NCBI RefSeq assembly: GCF_002197665.1
Contig: NZ_NBBJ01000005.1
Location: forward strand, 186,001 to 250,000
Direction of reading: 5' to 3'
Length of the DNA stretch: 64,000 nucleotides
Source of the DNA: Sphingomonas mucosissima
GTDB taxonomy: Bacteria > Pseudomonadota > Alphaproteobacteria > Sphingomonadales > Sphingomonadaceae
A program made the translations under genes and the position numbers. Within the stretch, counting starts at the first letter, position 1; every line of letters starts with the position of its first letter. Shown here one piece after another: positions 63,379 through 64,000 of this stretch. The notes below the pieces were generated by a model. That model saw only the letters and a list, made by a program, of their open reading frames with translations. It searched no databases and was not told the origin of the DNA.

Positions 63379-64000
63379 ATGTCGATCGAAATCAAGATGC
63401 CCGCGCTTTCCCCGACGATGGAGGAGGGAACGCTGGCGAAATGGCTGGTGAAGGAGGGGGACACCGTCAAGGCGGGTGACCTGATGGCCGAGATCGAGAC
63501 GGACAAGGCCACCATGGAATTCGAGGCGGTGGACGAGGGCGTCGTCGCCAAGATCGTCGTGGCCGAAGGGACGGACGGCGTAAAGGTCGGCGACGTGATC
63601 ATGCTGCTCAACGGCGAGGGCGAGGAAAGCGCGCCCGCGGCGCCGGCGCAGGCAGAGGCCAAGCCGGAGGCTACGCCCGAGAAGGCGCAACAGGTCGATG
63701 CGCCGGTTGATCGGGAAACCGGCGAGAAGGTTGCGCGCGATAACCCCGAAATAAAGCCGCAGCCGCAGCGTCAGGCGCAGCGCGCGGCGGCGCAGCCGGC
63801 GGACGGCGCGCGTTTGAAGGCCAGTCCGCTGGCGCGCCGCATCGCGGCCGAAAAGGGCGTGGATCTTGGCGCAGTGGCAGGGTCGGGGCCGAACGGGCGG
63901 ATCGTGAAGGCCGATGTCGAGGGCGCACAGCCCGGCGTCGCGACGTCCGCGCCAAAGGCGGACGCTGCACCGGTTGCGTCTGCACCTGCTGCGCCTGCCG
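63379..64000 (+). CDS. Pyruvate dehydrogenase E2 (dihydrolipoyl acetyltransferase), 3' end outside window
   Basis: Start of the E2 core subunit that transfers acetyl groups to CoA. The lipoyl domain (residues 1-78) has the lipoylation Lys in [14 protein letters not shown]. An Ala/Pro/Gln-rich linker follows, then the peripheral-subunit-binding domain ([19 protein letters not shown]... [14 protein letters not shown]) near residues 150-185. The catalytic domain lies beyond the right edge. The presence of the E3/E1-binding domain indicates E2 rather than the lipoyl-bearing E1-beta of alphaproteobacteria. Confidence 0.93.
   Translation, partial: MSIEIKMPALSPTMEEGTLAKWLVKEGDTVKAGDLMAEIETDKATMEFEAVDEGVVAKIVVAEGTDGVKVGDVIMLLNGEGEESAPAAPAQAEAKPEATPEKAQQVDAPVDRETGEKVARDNPEIKPQPQRQAQRAAAQPADGARLKASPLARRIAAEKGVDLGAVAGSGPNGRIVKADVEGAQPGVATSAPKADAAPVASAPAAPA

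Noticed and set aside
1..64000. tRNA, rRNA, CRISPR, prophage or insertion sequences
   Set aside because: No T-loop/anticodon pattern, repeat-spacer array, integrase, transposase or terminal repeat was found on reading the gaps between genes.

Overview
The window reads as a chromosomal segment of an alphaproteobacterium of the Sphingomonadales (Sphingomonas-like). The evidence is the high GC content, a CtrA cell-cycle regulator almost identical in its output domain to the Caulobacter type, the sdhC-sdhD-sdhA order, the lolC-lolD-dnaE run, the zapA-6S RNA-fthC-DUF2842 cluster, class I fumarase, and frequent GTG/TTG starts and ATGA/GTGA overlaps. No phage, insertion sequence, CRISPR array, tRNA or rRNA was seen; nearly all of it is ordinary, densely packed chromosome.

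Left part (1-18 kb): the sdh operon (sdhA runs off the left edge), two tandem soluble methyl-accepting proteins with globin-like N-termini, an SDR overlapping prmA, phenylalanine 4-hydroxylase, nrdB and nrdA separated by about 3.7 kb of small genes (a coupled membrane/lipoprotein pair, a DUF2171 gene, an ArsC/Spx-like protein, a quinone reductase divergent from its probable TetR repressor), and a membrane-bound PAS-GGDEF-EAL-PilZ protein.

Middle part (18-44 kb): class I fumarase leads a tightly overlapping run of a putative metallopeptidase and DUF969, DUF979 and DUF2891 proteins, the best candidate here for an undescribed functional module. Then come a nitronate monooxygenase, an enoyl-CoA hydratase, chorismate mutase, a polyprenyl diphosphate synthase, a His-rich CDF exporter, a glycosyltransferase, ctrA with a near-consensus CtrA box, an AI-2E family membrane protein, a cysteine hydrolase, a 380-bp gap with a strongly structured probable minus-strand RNA, lolCD, glutathione peroxidase, an HdeD-like protein, dnaE, a PA0069-type radical SAM protein, the 6S RNA locus, and gapA-MOSC-pgk.

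Right part (44-64 kb): an accessory catabolic block (GMC oxidoreductase, medium-chain quinone reductase with TetR, thiolase, two tandem acyl-CoA synthetases, two SDRs and a GPH-type symporter) whose substrate cannot be read from sequence. It is interrupted by a RcnB-like gene. Envelope and repair genes follow: a CHAP peptidase, an exported MsrB, proA, a carboxyl-methyltransferase-like membrane protein, free-methionine-R-sulfoxide reductase, a second RcnB-like protein, a universal stress protein, and the start of the pyruvate dehydrogenase E2 gene cut by the right edge.
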